This document shows positions 43,554-54,950 of a DNA stretch of 64,000 nucleotides, in pieces. Made by a program: the position numbers and the translations under genes. Every line of letters begins with the position of its first letter. Within the stretch, counting starts at the first letter, position 1. The stretch lies in contig CM065304.1 of the NCBI GenBank assembly GCA_033032175.1, forward strand, positions 2,108,001 through 2,172,000, given 5' to 3'. This DNA comes from Saturnia japonica. Taxonomy: Eukaryota > Arthropoda > Insecta > Lepidoptera > Saturniidae. The notes under the pieces were generated by a model. It did no database searches. It was not told the origin of the DNA and worked only from the letters and a program-made list of their open reading frames with translations.

Positions 43554-45185
43554 TTAATGAAGAGGATGGTCCAAAAGTTGAAAGGATTTGTATAGATACC
43601 GATCTGATAAAAACTGTCTTATGTGCAGGGGTGGATCTGCGCATTCTATTTGCAGAGCATAAATGGGAGTGCTATTCATAGCCGCAATGACAATGCGCAG
43701 ACTCTTAGATTGAATAAGGTTAAGTTTATGAATTACAGTTTTATTAACAGGACAAAGAGTCAAAGAACCATAGTCTAAAAGACTTCTTATCATTGCATTA
43801 TATATTAACTTTAAAGAAAAAGGATGTGCACCCCACCAAACTCTAGAAAGTGCTCTCATCATATTAATGTTTCTTTCACACTTAGCAACTATGTAATTAA
43901 CATGCGGAATGCCTGTACATTTGCTATCAAATATTCTACCAAGGAAAATAATTTCGTTACTTAACGGTAAGCTTGCCTGATTTAAAGAAACACTTATATG
44001 AGGATTAGTTTTTCTTCGAGAAAAAACGACTACTTTGCTTTTAGAAACAGAAAAGGAAAGACGATGATCAGACATCCAAAGCGATAATCTATCCAATGAC
44101 TGCTCTACAATTTTAGCAGCCAAACCTATCGAACTGTTCGAGGAATAAATTAGTAGTAAATCATCAGCATACTGAAGAACAGAACACTGAGGGAAAACTA
44201 CAGAATCTAGATCATTTGTATAAACATCATACAATATAGGACTAAGAACAGACCCCTGCGGTACACCTTTCCAAAGTACTCGGCTGTGATTGTTCATTTC
44301 CAGAGTCCTCAAGATAATAGTTCTACCACTAAAAAGATTAAAAATGAAATCTATAAACTTTGAAGGAATATTAAGGTTCTGCAGCTTGTTTTTTAGTACT
44401 ATCAAGTCAACATTATCATAAGCAGCTTCAATATCAAGAAATGCAGCCACCAATGATTCATTCGTGGTTAAGGCAATTTGAATATCTGCGGAAAAAATTG
44501 AATGACTATCAGAAACACTGCGTCCCTTCCTAAACCCAAACTGAGAAGAACTTAAAAGATTGTGGTGCTCTAAAAACCATTCTAACCTGTTTTTGATTAG
44601 ATGTTCTGTCAATTTAGAGAGAACCGATGACAAAGCCACAGGCCTGAAAGAATTTGCATCAAATGGATCTTTATTAGGTTTTAAAATAGGAATTACTATT
44701 TGTTGTTTCCACGAGTTTGGAATGCGACCAGTTTCAACAATAATATTTATTAAATTCAAAATAAATGGTAAAGTTAAAGGTTTTGCATTAACCACAAAAG
44801 AATACGGAATACTATCAATCCCAGGTGACGTATCAGAAACACGGTTCAATTCCTGTAATGAAAAAGGAGCATCTAAGGACTCCAAGGTGTTACTATAATC
44901 AGAAATGTAATTATAAGGCATTTCATCTAAATTAGGAACATAACTTGGGGCTAGTTTATTTAAAAATGGTTCAACCCACTCAAGCGAGAAGGAAGAAAAA
45001 TTATGATTAGTTTTTGTGGAAGATCTATAACGACGTATATTTCTCCATACTATAGAGGGAGAAGTTTCAGACGACAGTGACAAACAAAAACGTTGCCAAC
45101 CATCTCGCTTCTTCTTTTTTAAAAGCCTTTTAGTTACCGCTAAAGTATTTTTGTATTGAAGAAAAGAATTTAAATCAAGCACCAA
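43554..45185 (-). CDS. I-type LINE reverse transcriptase, long open frame
   Basis: A 543-codon open frame. N-terminal region 'GWQRFCLSLSSETSPSIVWR' leads into RT motifs: 'SPGIDSIPYSFV', 'WKQQIVIPILKPNKDP', 'FRPVALSSVLSKLTEHLI', 'SSSQFGFRKGRSVSDSHSIF', 'AAFLDIEAAYDNV', 'GVPQGSVLSPILYDVYTNDL', active site 'QYADDLLLIYSS' and 'LSFSVSKSKVVVFSR'. Both YADD aspartates are kept. C-terminal 'RVWWGAHPFSLKLIYNAMIR' fits the connection to RNase H. The frame begins at a non-ATG codon because it is the middle of ORF2, cut off by the stop at 45210. RT makes the cDNA at the nicked target. Confidence 0.92.
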   Translation of the reverse strand: MVLDLNSFLQYKNTLAVTKRLLKKKKRDGWQRFCLSLSSETSPSIVWRNIRRYRSSTKTNHNFSSFSLEWVEPFLNKLAPSYVPNLDEMPYNYISDYSNTLESLDAPFSLQELNRVSDTSPGIDSIPYSFVVNAKPLTLPFILNLINIIVETGRIPNSWKQQIVIPILKPNKDPFDANSFRPVALSSVLSKLTEHLIKNRLEWFLEHHNLLSSSQFGFRKGRSVSDSHSIFSADIQIALTTNESLVAAFLDIEAAYDNVDLIVLKNKLQNLNIPSKFIDFIFNLFSGRTIILRTLEMNNHSRVLWKGVPQGSVLSPILYDVYTNDLDSVVFPQCSVLQYADDLLLIYSSNSSIGLAAKIVEQSLDRLSLWMSDHRLSFSVSKSKVVVFSRRKTNPHISVSLNQASLPLSNEIIFLGRIFDSKCTGIPHVNYIVAKCERNINMMRALSRVWWGAHPFSLKLIYNAMIRSLLDYGSLTLCPVNKTVIHKLNLIQSKSLRIVIAAMNSTPIYALQIECADPPLHIRQFLSDRYLYKSFQLLDHPLH

Positions 45186-45209
45186 GTCACAACTTTTTTC
45201 AGAAATATT

Positions 45210-46123
45210 TCATCTATGAATAGCCTGAGTACATTCCTTGTCCCACCAAGGTGGAGACTGAATATTTCTACTAGCAACATTTTTACAAGGAAAGCATTCA
45301 TCAGCCGCTAACTTCAAACTAGTAATAAGGTTATCATATGATTGTTCTATATTATATAAACAAACTTCAGGTTGTGATGTAATTTTATTATCCAGAACTG
45401 AACTAAATAACTCCCAGTTACAGTTTGTTAGATTATACTTCAGTAACGGTGGTAGAGGAGTTAGGCGAGAAACTGATGTAGGCTTCGAAATGATGATTGG
45501 AAAGTGATCACTACCATATGATAACTCATGACACCTCCACATTAAACAGGAAGAGAGGGACGAAGAACAAAGAGAAATGTCTAAAAAACTCAAAGATTGA
45601 CCCGGTATACCACGACGAGTCACTGAGCCATCATTTAAGACACATAAGTTCAAATCATCTATTATACCAGCAAGTTCAATTCCTAACCTATCATCGTTAG
45701 GAGCGCCCCACAGGGAATGATGAGCGTTAAAGTCACCTAAAATAATAACTGGAGAAGGGATAGAATCAATAATACACTTAAGTACAGGAATTACTGAAGT
45801 ATCTTTATGGGGAATATAAAGAGAGAGAAATGAAATATTATCTATTATAGCTGCAACTGCATTTAATTTCCCCTTATTAAAATAAGGCAGTGGATAAAGA
45901 TTTGAAAAAAACATTTTTTTTTAATAAGAAGGGCTGAGCCCCCAAAACCATCCTGTCTGTCATCTCTCAGAATAAAATAGCCTGGTACTTTAAATATGGT
46001 ACCTGGTTTCAACCAAGTCTCGCATAAAGCTAAAATAGGTGGTTTAAATCTATTAATCAAGTAATATAAATCAGTCCGTTTTGATATTACACTTCTACAG
46101 TTCCACTGAAGAATGTAATCCAT
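45210..46123 (-). pseudogene. I-type LINE endonuclease domain, frameshifted
   Basis: The first frame (46123-45863) has 'ILQWNCRSVISKRTDL', 'ILALCETWLKPG' (catalytic Glu) and 'RQDGFGGSALLIKK'. A frameshift in an A/T run near 45915 leads to the frame 45914-45210 with 'VIILGDFNAHHSLWGAP' and 'YGSDHFPIII' (catalytic Asp and His). It ends in one stop (45212-45210), and the same frame resumes eight codons on as RT. The enzyme nicks target DNA. Confidence 0.92.
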
Positions 46124-47617
46124 GTTTGAAGGAATTAAAAAGTGTGACTGATATATTTTGAATCAAGTTGATTGCAACGTGGTCAGGTAAACAAGAATTA
46201 GAAATAATATTCATCAAGGAAATAATCAAGGCATTTATATCTACATTTTCTTCATTGGTATCTTTATTGTTATTCAAGGCACAACCATTATTTGAAGGAG
46301 GAATTTCATAATTTTTAATCAAGTCCTTATGTGCTTTAATATCATAGCCCTTAGCTAAAGGAGCATGTGTTTTTGGTTTCAATAAAAATGCTTTTTTATA
46401 TGAAAAAGTGTTTCTTTTTGAATCATCTACCTGTGTATGTATTAATGGTTTATTCCTATTAGGGTTGGAGGTTAAAACCTCAACAAATGATTTTTTTGCA
46501 GGTGAGAATTTTTTGTCAGCCTCTTGGTAAGAGACTGAATGATTAGACATATAATGTTTTATGTCTTTTTGACGCACAAACTCTGAACAAGTTTTATCTA
46601 TGGCTTTGTGAAGTCCAGAACAATTATACTTCTGTAGTCCCCATCTACATCACATGATGAACCATCATGATTCTCACCATATTTAAAGCAAAGAGGTTTG
46701 CTTCTACACTGAATCCGTGTGTGCCCAAAACGGCAGCAATTAAAACATTGTACCCAGTTAAATATTTACCCAGGTAAATATATTGTTACACTAGCAGAGA
46801 TGAGTAAAAACAAAATACCCGAGAAGGAAGAGCTTGACCATCAAAAGTTATCACTACTGTTTGTGTAGGGATCCAAGTAGAACCCTCTGGGCTACTGGCC
46901 TTCTTACTAAGCCTACGGGAACGTATGATTGACCCAAATCCATCAGGAATTCTTAAATTATTAACAATGTCATTATGCGACCACTCAATTGGAATTTCAC
47001 GAATTATTCCTAATTTACATATATTATATGTTGGAATTGAAGTTTTATAATTATTACTACCTAATATGGAATTGCTTAAAAATTTATTGGCAGCTATTGA
47101 CGACTTAAATGATACTGACAGACGATTTCTACCAATTTTTTTTTCCGTCTTCTAAAACATCTATCATTTGATTTTTTTGTAAAAAGTAGCCAAATTTTAG
47201 TGGATGCAGAGTTGTACCTGCTTTTGGATCCTCTGTTACTAATTCCACTGTAACAATATATGGACCGGGGTCTGAGTCTTTATATAATTGTCTGTTAACA
47301 TTATTTGAAAATTTCTCATCTGAAGTATTACTGTCAGTATTATGAGAACTTAGAGCGCTCCCTACCTCGGAAGACTTGGTGGAAATAGGAAGATTTGTTA
47401 AAGAAGTGTTTGTAATTAATGGCTTCTTATTAAACCGAACAGATTTATCTTTTATTGGTTTAAAAGTCTGAGTCAATTTCCGTCTATACTTTTTCATATC
47501 CTCACCAGATACTGAGTTCAACATTTTAGGATCAGAAGAAATATATTTATCAGTATCTAATAGTGTTAACAAAGGGTGTTTGTCAGGAGGAGGGTCAGGC
47601 TCAGGATCCAGATCCAT
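46095..47617 (-). pseudogene. I-type LINE ORF1 (Gag-like), frameshifted
   Basis: Starts MDLDPEPDPPPDKHPLLTLL. 'PYIVTVELV' and 'TTLHPLKFGYFLQKNQ' are followed, after a frameshift at the T-run near 47140, by 'GRNRLSVSFKSSIAANKFL' and 'IREIPIEWSHNDIVNNLRIP', the RNA-binding core. A CCHC zinc knuckle 'CFNCCRFGHTRIQC' (46750-46701) and 'SKPLCFKYGENHD' come next. A last frame (46577-46095) has 'RRQKDIKHYMSNHSVSYQEA'-type sequence, common after the knuckles in I-type ORF1. The protein would bind LINE RNA. At least three frame changes or stops are present. Confidence 0.85.
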
Positions 47618-48718
47618 GATTAATATGAAATAAAAAACTTACCACTGAATGTTCTCGAAGCTACACAAAATTAACTGAACTACACAAAATTACAGATATA
47701 AAAGTTGAAAAGAAAGACAAACTATAAGAATAAACAATAACAATGAAAATATAACGCCACAATTAATTAAAATCAAAAAAATGTCCCCGCGCTTCCCCAT
47801 AGCATCAATTTGATCTTTTTATTTATTCTTTTAGATTTTTTTTTTAAATAAATACATTACGAATATTTAATGCTGATAACAGTCTAGTATTGTCATTACG
47901 CTACAAGTTTAATTTTTTTTTCTTTTTGATATGACCATTATAATTATAATTTTTTCAAATTTAAATTTTCATTTTATTTTGTGTTAGATTAAGGTTTTCC
48001 TAGGAAGTGAAGCTTCGTATTTTTGGAATTGGACTTCTTCAATGAATGAATTCTGTGTTGATTGAAGGAACTTATTAATTTTGAATTTTTTTTGTTTGTT
48101 GTTGTTTTTCCTTGTGTAATTTGAATAGTAAACATAACTTGATATTTTCTCTTTTTTCCCTTTCTGTATTTTGCGTTTGTTATCATGGCGGACCCTGTAG
48201 TAGAAAATATAGGTACGTTAAATAATAAAACGATAATATTTATTTCCATTTTTCAAAACAGTATAATCGCAATACGAAATATATAATTAATTTCATTCAA
48301 AATCGGTAAAGCCCTTTTTAATAAACAAAAATGAAAAATTAGGAGCCGATTCTAAATAGTTGAAATCCATTATTTACAATTTGAACAGGTAGGTATGTAA
48401 AGTTAATTAATGGTTTGTTGGCGGTAAAATTGTTATTTTTTCCCTTCACTGCACATTCTCTCCGTAATTGGTTTATGTGTATGTTAAAAACATTTTGACA
48501 CTTAACGTGATGGCATTAAGTATATACTTCTCGAGGAAAACGGTGACGAGTTGTTTAATTTATAAGTATGTGAATTTATTAGTAGGTGTTTGAAAATAAT
48601 ACAATTTTACTCTTTTTATATAGATACACACTCCATGTATATAGATGTACATACGATTGATTTTTGGTCCCGTTTTATATTGATTTTGACTTATTTAGAG
48701 TTATGTTTATATTGCAGG
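47618..48718. other. I-LINE 5' flank and AT-rich DNA
   Basis: Probably includes the 5' UTR of the I-type LINE just right of 47617. Rest AT-rich with no gene recognised. Confidence 0.4.
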
Positions 48719-48900
48719 ACGCGCGTGATTCCGTTACCGGTGAGATCGCGCCATCTGCTGTAGGACCAGTTACACAGCCTGCGGTACGCGGGCGGTTACT
48801 TTCCGCGGAACGGCCTACTCGCGAAGCACAACCCGCTCGACTGGCACGCCGACTACATTCACCACACCAACTTCAGGGACATTTATCGGAACTAGGGTAT
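48719..48900 (+). other. Exon-like GC-rich segment, unassigned
   Basis: Preceded by 'atattgcag', a good splice-acceptor look-alike, and much more GC-rich than its flanks. Two frames are notable. One starting '[18 protein letters not shown]' stays open into the AT-rich flank. The +1 frame has one stop and then '[20 protein letters not shown]' and '[17 protein letters not shown]' before a stop at ~48897, which reads more like a folded protein. It could be a lone host exon or gene fragment carried here. Function unknown. Confidence 0.35.
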
Positions 48901-49342
48901 ATGCATGAATATTTTTTTATTTTTAATCGACGCTTTATATCGTTACATAATCGTAAAAAATATGACGCTAAAAAACTTCTATTTTATTATTTATTTATTT
49001 GGGCAATATAAACACCCTTCATTTTGCCTCGCTATCGTGACTTCATATTATACGAAAACAACAACACAAGTGAACATTGCTACGAATATTGTGTAGGTAC
49101 TGTATTCATCATATTTTTATATTTTACGCCTTATTTTGTATTGTTATAGGCAACATATGAAATAAAGAGAATTATTACATACTTTGTTAAGGAATTCTAT
49201 AGAATGCCAAATGCTATTTAGTTAAACTATGCAATTCATCTCCGATTCGTTTCGAATATTACTCGGGAATAAGATTGTGATTGAGTTAAACATATACATC
49301 TATAGGATTTAGCCTATGAGGGAATGAGATAGTGCGAATAGT
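48901..49342. other. AT-rich non-coding DNA
   Basis: No gene recognised. The Jockey-type LINE 5' end starts at about 49343. Confidence 0.4.
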
Positions 49343-50635
49343 ACGCCCTCATCCGAATCGTAGTTGGTCTGCGCCGCGTGCGCGCCCCACGGAACGCCAC
49401 TTTTCCTCGTCATGGCGCCCAAACCTGGCGGAATAAAGTTAAAAGGCCCTTCTAAGGGCCACACCACGACCACTCGCACTCACTTGGACTCCGCCGAAGC
49501 CACCACGATAACCACCCTCACCCACCAAGACCAGAACCCGAAGAGCCACCACGAAGACCACAGCAAAACCACAAGGACATACAGCAAGCCGCACGCGCTT
49601 GCAAGAGACATCTGCCCACCGCGCCTCACCGCAGGCCCCTTCTACATCCGGAAAAAAAATCATCAAAACGAGATAAATTTCTATAGTAACTTATCATCTT
49701 CAATATTATTATTCAAATAAGCATGTTAACTTTTAAATGCAATTTTCTGAAAATGGCGTATCTGTAGGTTGACACTGTATTGTTTATCATATCAGCATCC
49801 AATTATAAATAAGTGTATTAAAGTACAGTATATTTCAACAGATAAAAACTTGTCAGATTTACTAACTAAATCTATGTCTGTACCGTGTGTTGTGTAAAAA
49901 TAAAAGAACAAAATATTAAGATGTCTTTATTTTATAAATAACCATGACAAAAATAAGAAATCAACACGAAAGAGCCACCACGAAGACCACAGCAAAGCCA
50001 CAAGGACCTACAGCAAGCCGCACACGCTCGCAAGAGACGGCTGCCCCTCGCGCCTCACCGCAGGCCCCTTCTACATCCGGACTGCGTCCGATAGAGACAG
50101 CAGTCCGTCCCGGCCCCCATCCCCCGCCTCTCCGCAGGCCCCTTCGTTGCCCGGAACGTCGTGCGAACCGCTCTCCACTGGGGAAGCACCCTCGAAGGAG
50201 GTATATGAGAGCGATATACTAGCTCTCGGTCAGTTACTCGGCACTGAATTCCTGTCGGGAGGATTGCTGCGATGGCTGGCGATGTATCTACGTATCCAAG
50301 AAGAAGATATCCGAGGCAAGAAACCCAATCCCAAGGATAAGGAGGCACTGATGCTAACTACAACTGGCACACTCGTCCCGCCTGATATCCATGAACCACT
50401 GAAAAGCCTGAGCCCTATAGGAAGGACTCAAAGGAGAAAAAACCGATTGGGAACGGGAACCTGACCTAGAGACCAGATCATGACCACAGATGACCACGAA
50501 CATCTTACCCCCGCCGCAACAGGTTTCGAAAAAGCCCAAGCTGCCGACGGAGAAACCTTGCGGGACTATTGCGGTTTCCCCGCACCCCGCACCACTCCGG
50601 AAGCTCACATGGCCTAAGCCGGTGCCCACGAGTGA
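49343..50635 (+). pseudogene. Jockey-type LINE ORF1, second copy, rearranged
   Basis: From 5': leader, ATG at 49412 opening MAPKPGGIKLKGPSKGHTTT, running through the Thr-rich N terminus to 'ctacatccgg' at 49653. Segment X (49654-49963) follows, then the ORF restarts: 49966-50085 repeats 49534-49653 almost exactly, and the frame continues with 'SDILALGQLLGTEFLSGG' and 'PDIHEPLKSLSPIGRTQRR' (50200-50450). A frameshift lies at the C-rich run near 50110-50130. The in-frame TGA at ~50480 is the same as in the 12 kb copy. Then come 'MTTNILPPPQQVSKKPKLPT' and a cut at ~50632. The RNA-binding and zinc-knuckle domains are missing. Confidence 0.75.
49654..49963 (+). repeat. Segment X, second full copy
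   Basis: Reverse complement of 12813-13124. Here it sits between 117-120-bp direct repeats of LINE ORF1 (49534-49653 and 49966-50085), so either it arrived with a local duplication or two LINE copies recombined within it. Confidence 0.75.
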
Positions 50636-50730
50636 CATGAAAAAGTCATCTTTTTTACGTGCGCGCGAAGACGTTAACGGAATTAAAAAACATTATATGT
50701 TGGAAAAGGTTGAATATGCCTAAAGGAGGT
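50636..50730. other. Filler between LINE ORF1 and R1 gag
   Basis: About 90 bp found nowhere else in the window, with a small plus-strand frame 'MKKSSFLRAREDVNGIKKHY'. Possibly junction DNA from the rearrangement. Not assigned. Confidence 0.35.
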
Positions 50731-51043
50731 TACATGGCGATACCAGCAATGTAGCGTCACAGCCTCACAATCTTGCGCCCTGTGACTCGGCTTCCCGCAT
50801 CGGAAACACAGTCCCTTCCTGTCAACCGTTGATGGGCACACTGGCCGCGTGTGACCCAAGCCCATACATCTGAAACACCTCAGAGGCTTTTGTTCCAGAA
50901 GATAGACTCGAGCCGAACTCCATCCTACCAGGAGGCGTCCGCCCTCCACCAGTAATTTTGCTGCGGCGACAGGAAGTGACACGTGTACCCTACTCATGGT
51001 CCTTCCCATGGTCTGTATGGCACCTACCCAAGTTTTCTCTGGC
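50731..51043 (-). pseudogene. R1-clade LINE Gag zinc-knuckle fragment
   Basis: Minus-strand frame with 'VHVSLPVAAAKLLVEGGRLL', 'VGWSSARVYLLEQKPL', then two CCHC zinc knuckles: 'CFRCMGLGHTRPVC' and 'CFRCGKPSHRAQDC'. This is the C-terminal nucleic-acid-binding part of R1/TRAS/SART-type ORF1. The 5' side is cut at ~51043, where 1.5 kb present in copy A is missing. The 3' side meets filler DNA at ~50735. Confidence 0.88.
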
Positions 51044-51261
51044 GCGCATCCCCCCCCCCTCATTAAGGATTGTGTGATGATCTCTTAGGAGTGACGCATT
51101 CTCGCTTGAATAATCGAATTGTTCATATCGCCTAGTCACTTATTCATAGTGTGTGTATTATATTTGTAGCCAGTGGATTTTGTATTCTTAGTAGACAGGA
51201 CATACATACTTCATCTAAGAATATACATATCTATACTAGCTGACCCGCGCAACTTCTTCTG

Positions 51262-51780
51262 CAACTTTCTCAAATTTCAAAGTGTTTTCTAGGGGTACAA
51301 ACGATTGCACGACGATTTCTATTTAGATTTTTACGAAATGTTTAGAATTGACTAAAATCAGTACTTTTCACAAATATTTTTAAAGTGCGTTTATTTTCTT
51401 ATTTTTTTTGAATATTTTAGTTATTCAAAGCTTTTCCTGAAGGCAAAAACGATTGCACGACAAACGCCGTTTACAGATTTTCTATATTTTGTAAAATAAG
51501 CCTGTTATAATTTTCTTAATTTTGAACAGCCTGTAACTTTTTTGACTTTGGAGATAAACAAAAATTAAAGGAGGTACAAACGTGTACAAGCAATTTAGAA
51601 TCAGAATCAGTTAGCATAATTTTGATATCTCAAAGTGGGGTGCTGGTCAAATTTTGAAAACGCAATAACTTTTTTCAGTTTGAGGTACAAACGAAAATGC
51701 AACTGGTACAAACGAAGCACTATCGAATGGTAACATCAAATTATTTTTATTCCAAAGTCGGGTGCCAAGTTCACATAGGT
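51262..51780. mobile_element. Foldback-like element, flipped and left-deleted form
   Basis: The right TIR is intact ('ccaagttcacataggt' at the end, followed by the duplication 'taaattttc' at 51781-51789). The DNA next to it is the reverse complement of the left interior of the copy A element: 51262-51648 equals the inverse of about 2560-2948. The left TIR and most of the tandem array are missing, and the left edge is joined directly to the dispersed repeat at 51261. Confidence 0.85.
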
Positions 51781-51789
51781 TAAATTTTC

Positions 51790-53870
51790 CCCGTTTTTGC
51801 AACATTTTACAGTTTTATATCAGCATCTAAATTCAAACGGGCCTGTGACTGCTCCTCAGATTCTTGGCTTCTAATAATTTTCGCATCTCGAGCTCTGCTA
51901 GAGCTACACTCTAGATCAGATTTACTTTTGCGAGGCTTATCTGAAGTTCATTATATAAATAATTAGTAATAAAAGCTAAATAAATTGTATTTATACTACG
52001 TACGAATTATAAACATATAATATATACATTTACCATGGTCGTATAAAAAAGTATTTTATACATTCATGATATTTAATATGAATTTCGTAAAGTTTCCATC
52101 TAGTGACAGTTTACTGAACTACTTATTGAATATATAGCGGTCTTAACAGTCACAAACGTATCAACAAACACATGATGAAATAAACTTTTTATAATCTACA
52201 GTTTTTTATGGAATCAATAGCTAATGAGTAGTTATTTAGTTATAAATGCATATACACTTACAGTTGCCGGAACCCGACAAACCAAAAGAAAATCATAGAT
52301 GGGTTTATCACTGTGTGTATGGTATTGTCATTATATTCCACTAAGAATACGATGCATTAACCGTCCCAAATAAACTTCAAAAATAATTAAAATCATCCCT
52401 TATTATACAGGCTTGCGGGAATGTTTTTAAAAAACGTAAAACCCCTTTTATTTCTTCCTTACCAAAAGAAATCATATGAATTTGCATAGCCCTAATTTGA
52501 GACATGATGGGTTCTTCATACAAACTTTCACCCAAGTTTTATTTTCACCACATGTGAAATAATTAGCTTGCAGCAAAACTGTATAATCCACATAATTTAC
52601 AATAGGTATATCGTTTAGAATATACAAACTTCCGCGTGAGTCAGTAATGAAATAAAACAATAATTATGCCGTACTTCGTAGATAAAGAGTTTAAAAACAT
52701 TTCAACCAATCTTAAAAATAATACTGGAATATCATTTCATAGGTAAGTATTAGAAGTACAATACATTTCTTTTAAGTATAATAATATCAATAAATCAACA
52801 AACCAGTTGGCGTTGACAACGCTGTCATTTCATAATTACTGCATATGCGAATTGGTGTTCTCATATTTTGTTCCTACAAACTTTCAGCCCCTAATTTCTA
52901 CCCTTAAAATTTTATTTTAGGTACAAAAGTTCCCTATGTCCTTTTCCAAGGTCAAATCATATCTCTATACCAAAATTCATCAAAATTGGTTCAGAGGTTT
53001 AGGCGTGAAAACTTAACAGACAGATAGTTACTTTCGCATTTATAATATTAGTATGCGTATACGCTCAAGTGAACTACAAGATTATAATCAATGTTTTTTT
53101 TTAAATGGGTTGCTCTATAATTACGTGAGCTTTTTTTTATATATTTGAACTCCATCCCCTTGGTGACACTTAATAAGATGTAGTGTGACACCCTCAAGAT
53201 ATAATTACCCTATAGCTTTTAAGTAATCAAGTTTTTTTGATATGTTTTGTATTCCGCTTAGTTGGATGATAAAATACCAAGTATCCTGTGCTTAATAATG
53301 TAATCGACGTTGTGTACCAAATTTCATTGGAATCCGTACATGATTTTAGGCGTTATTTATCTGTACTGTCTAGATAAATCAACTGGAAACAGATATTTAA
53401 AATTTGATAAATTGCACTTAAACGTATAGGGCTTGCCCCCGCGGCTATGCTCCTGTAGACTATTATATTTATATAATTTATAATGTAAGTTAGAGTTTAA
53501 CTTAGACTATTAGATAACTAATGTAGTTAAAGTAAGCAACATGTAAAAAAAAAAACAAACCTTTATACTCGAACGTTTGTGTTTGTGAGAGTGAGAGAAT
53601 TCGGTTGCTTGATTCTCGCTTGCGCTGCGTCAATGTGATGTGGTCTACAGATGCGGCAGCGGGTCAAGCGCTACGGCGGCGCCAAGGGGTATTGTTCTCG
53701 GCGACGGTCCCTTGCGTTATTGTCTGAGGACACAGACTCTGCATGTAGCTGCCATGTCTACACCACCTTCATCACAACAAAATCTTGAAATACTATTTTT
53801 ATCCAAGAAATCCGCAAGCTTTCAACAGAAGTAAATAAATATTTAAAATAATTACAACGCGTATGAACTG
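51790..53870. other. AT-rich non-coding DNA, as 3865-5930
   Basis: Co-linear with copy A with small differences (for example Ser-to-Asn in the chance frame 52472-52660). Contains the 3' end of the dispersed repeat at ~52960-53050. No gene. Confidence 0.45.
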
Positions 53871-54771
53871 GGAAAATCAACACATCGGAATAAATACAAC
53901 AATAACAGATCAACAAGCTAAAGCCCTTGAGCATCTCCACTGCACATCGTGCCGAAGAAAGACTGAAGTTTACGTGTATGTGGGGATTACAGAAGGCTCA
54001 ATGCCTGTACAAGTCCCGACTGCAATCCTATACCGCGTGTGAAAGATTTCACATACCTATCAACTCGCCGATAAAAAAATATTCAGCGTTATCGATCTCA
54101 ATAGATCCTACTCACAACTCCGTACATGGGAAGAAGACATTGAGAAAATAGCGACAATAACACCAATGGGACTTTGGGGGTATGCGAGGAACAGGGTGTA
54201 AAGTTCCTCCATCCACCATTGAAATGGGTTAATTTTAATATGGCGGTGTAGGATGCGTCGTATGTGGCGAGATAGATGTCGCTACAGGACTATTCGAATT
54301 TCTACGTATGATACCGGTCTGATAAACGCCGGGCGTGGACTCGATTACGTATTTCCGTTCATAGATGACGTAATTATCGCCTCGTCATGTTAAACTCTGC
54401 ATCAGGAACATCTTCGCACCGTACTGAAAAGTCTAGAAGACAATGGCATCACTATTAATCCCGCCAAATGGGTCCTGGGTCAACCAGAAGTGAATTCTTT
54501 TGGCCTTCTATCAACACCGATGTCGCTACCTGGGCGAAACAATGTACAACGAACAAGGGACTACGATTTCGTCATGAAATTACTAAGTACAATCGTCGCT
54601 GTCAAGCCAGATCAACCGAACACTTCGCATTCAAACAAGCGTACCACATTGACGCAGCGAAAGCGAGGATCAGGCGACCGGATTCTCCCAATCTCACAGA
54701 GACATACGTTCGGGTATAAAGGTTTATTAAAGAAGCGCCAACAGCACGCATGTTTTACTTGAGCCATTTTT
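53861..54771 (+). pseudogene. Ty3/Gypsy pol relic, copy B
   Basis: Same blocks and same breaks as 5930-6840: RT 'DYVFPFIDDVIIAS' and integrase 'FFWPSINTDVATWAKQC'. Only a few substitutions separate the copies, so the element was already dead when duplicated. Confidence 0.75.
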
Positions 54772-54950
54772 CAAATAATTCCAAGTCCAATACAGGTATG
54801 CGAACCCTATTAGTTATACTACTAACCCGTTCATTTATACTAACTCAAAATCACAGAGTGGCACGGTAGTCCCCAAACTGTTTTTACAGTCTAATATTAA
54901 TGTCTATTGTTCATGTATAAATCAACAAATTGCACAAACAGTGTATCCAG

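Larger units (their letters stand above)
42418..47617 (-). mobile_element. I-superfamily LINE, copy 1
   Basis: Minus-strand element with ORF1 (47617-46095), endonuclease (46123-45210), reverse transcriptase (45185-43554) and RNase H (43330-42418). A LINE with APE endonuclease plus RNase H fits the I superfamily. ORF1 and ORF2 overlap slightly at 46123-46095, as in bicistronic LINEs. It is exactly repeated at 58801-64000. 5' and 3' ends were not located precisely. Confidence 0.9.

Noticed and set aside
44560..44898. 112-codon plus-strand frame (and 60943-61281)
   Set aside because: Antisense shadow of the I-type LINE reverse transcriptase.
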